Of a stretch of 64,000 nucleotides of DNA, positions 63,571 through 64,000 are shown in pieces. This DNA is from Comamonadaceae bacterium OS-1 (GTDB taxonomy: Bacteria; Pseudomonadota; Gammaproteobacteria; Burkholderiales; Burkholderiaceae_C): NCBI GenBank assembly GCA_027923965.1, contig AP026969.1, forward strand, positions 2,232,001 to 2,296,000. Direction: 5' to 3'. The notes under the pieces are model-generated. The model did no database searches. It was not told the origin of the DNA and saw nothing but the letters and a program-made list of their open reading frames with translations. Each line of letters opens with the position of its first letter. Positions within the stretch are counted from its first letter, which is position 1. Both the position numbers and the translations under genes were made by a program.

Positions 63571-64000
63571 TTACTGGTGCTCTGGCGCAGGGGGCGGGGC
63601 CTCTTTGGCTTCGGCCTCTTCGCGCATGGCTTTCAGCTTGGCCTCATAGCCCTGGGCCGTCGGCGGCCATTGCGCACCCTCGTCCATGCGCTCGTACCAC
63701 ATGCGCGTCGTTACCTCGTCAAACTGTTGTTCGAAATCCAGCGCAGCGGTGTGCAAACAATCGATATCGGGGATGCGCAGCGGTTTGAGCCAAGCGTTGT
63801 ACTTGCGCCAGAACACCGGCAAACCCTCCTCCACAGGCAGGGGGTCAGGGTAGCTACCGGCCTGCAGAATGACTCCTGCGCTGTAGTGCTGGGCCAAGAC
63901 GGACGGCTCGTTCAAGGCAGCCAGCCCGGCATCGCCACCGATACGGGCATACCACTGCGGATTCAGGGCCAAGAGCCAGGTGGGCGAGTGGATGCCGGAC
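63571..64000 (-). CDS. DUF3396-like type VI immunity family protein (C-terminal part)
   Basis: About 143 residues open to the right edge; the 5' end is outside. SPTWLLALNPQWYARIGGDAGLAAL, YSAGVILQAGSYPDPL and LPVFWRKYNAWLKPLRIP resemble the C-terminal part of DUF3396 immunity proteins that neutralise type VI effectors. The rest (MWYERMDEGAQWPPTAQGYEAKLKAMREEAEAKEAPPPAPEHQ) is a helical tail. It lies beside tssF. The match is by pattern, so confidence is moderate. Confidence 0.6.
   Translation of the reverse strand, partial: SGIHSPTWLLALNPQWYARIGGDAGLAALNEPSVLAQHYSAGVILQAGSYPDPLPVEEGLPVFWRKYNAWLKPLRIPDIDCLHTAALDFEQQFDEVTTRMWYERMDEGAQWPPTAQGYEAKLKAMREEAEAKEAPPPAPEHQ

Overview
The window is GC-rich, densely packed chromosomal DNA of a betaproteobacterium, most likely a member of the Comamonadaceae (Rhodoferax, Acidovorax or Polaromonas type). 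This placement is an inference. It rests on the gene families, on the thiO-thiS-thiG-thiE order, and on a roughly 60-bp palindromic intergenic repeat that I recognise from that family and that occurs here at least 14 times. No rRNA operon, prophage or CRISPR array is visible.

Layout. 1-6.3 kb: partial DUF3772/MscS-type channel, tRNA-Pro, LysE-type exporter, a degenerate S1C protease, a double-domain methylglyoxal synthase and a DinG helicase. 6.3-18.8 kb: a 13-codon lysine-rich ORF, a compact ABC exporter, pobR/pobA for 4-hydroxybenzoate, a cold-shock/DUF1294 membrane protein, a YgiQ radical SAM protein, an HD-GYP protein, an acyl-CoA dehydrogenase, a split chromate transporter and two small envelope proteins. 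18.9-24.4 kb: thiamine region with two TPP riboswitches, one ahead of a CytX-like permease and one ahead of thiOSGE, with thiD between them on the other strand. 24.4-25.7 kb: two identical tRNA-Asn genes separated by a nested inverted repeat, then a ParE-type toxin-antitoxin pair.

25.7-35.4 kb: flavin reductase, a COG4315/ECF sigma/anti-sigma operon, a YeiH exporter with its divergent LysR regulator, glutathione peroxidase, and a cache-domain two-component system divergent from cstA-ybdD. 35.4-37.5 kb: two long copies of a dispersed repeat facing each other, the right one split by an intact IS481-family element with a 6-bp target duplication. 37.5-44.7 kb: a second sigma/anti-sigma pair, serB, and the prkA-yeaH-spoVR operon. 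44.7-50.9 kb: a ribbon-helix-helix regulator with a clear operator ahead of a PHA depolymerase-like esterase, trhO, a glutathione transferase, an unknown protein with a possible Cys-His-Asp triad, an acyltransferase and a nitronate monooxygenase.

51-59.1 kb: acyl-CoA dehydrogenase and etfBA (fatty-acid oxidation and electron transfer), an MscS channel, an HDAC-like amidohydrolase, and a MoxR/DUF58 pair. 59.2-64 kb: part of a type VI secretion cluster (tssF-tssG-tssA) and the C-terminal part of a protein resembling DUF3396 type VI immunity proteins. This end looks less GC-rich by eye than the rest.

How the genes fit together: the window is mostly ordinary core metabolism of an aerobic heterotroph using aromatic and carboxylic acids, with accessory material at the IS/repeat block and the T6SS edge. 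I did not find one clearly new multi-gene system. The most unusual observations are the tandem methylglyoxal synthase, the pseudoprotease, the repeat architecture with coding-sequence copies, and the unknown C-H-D protein.
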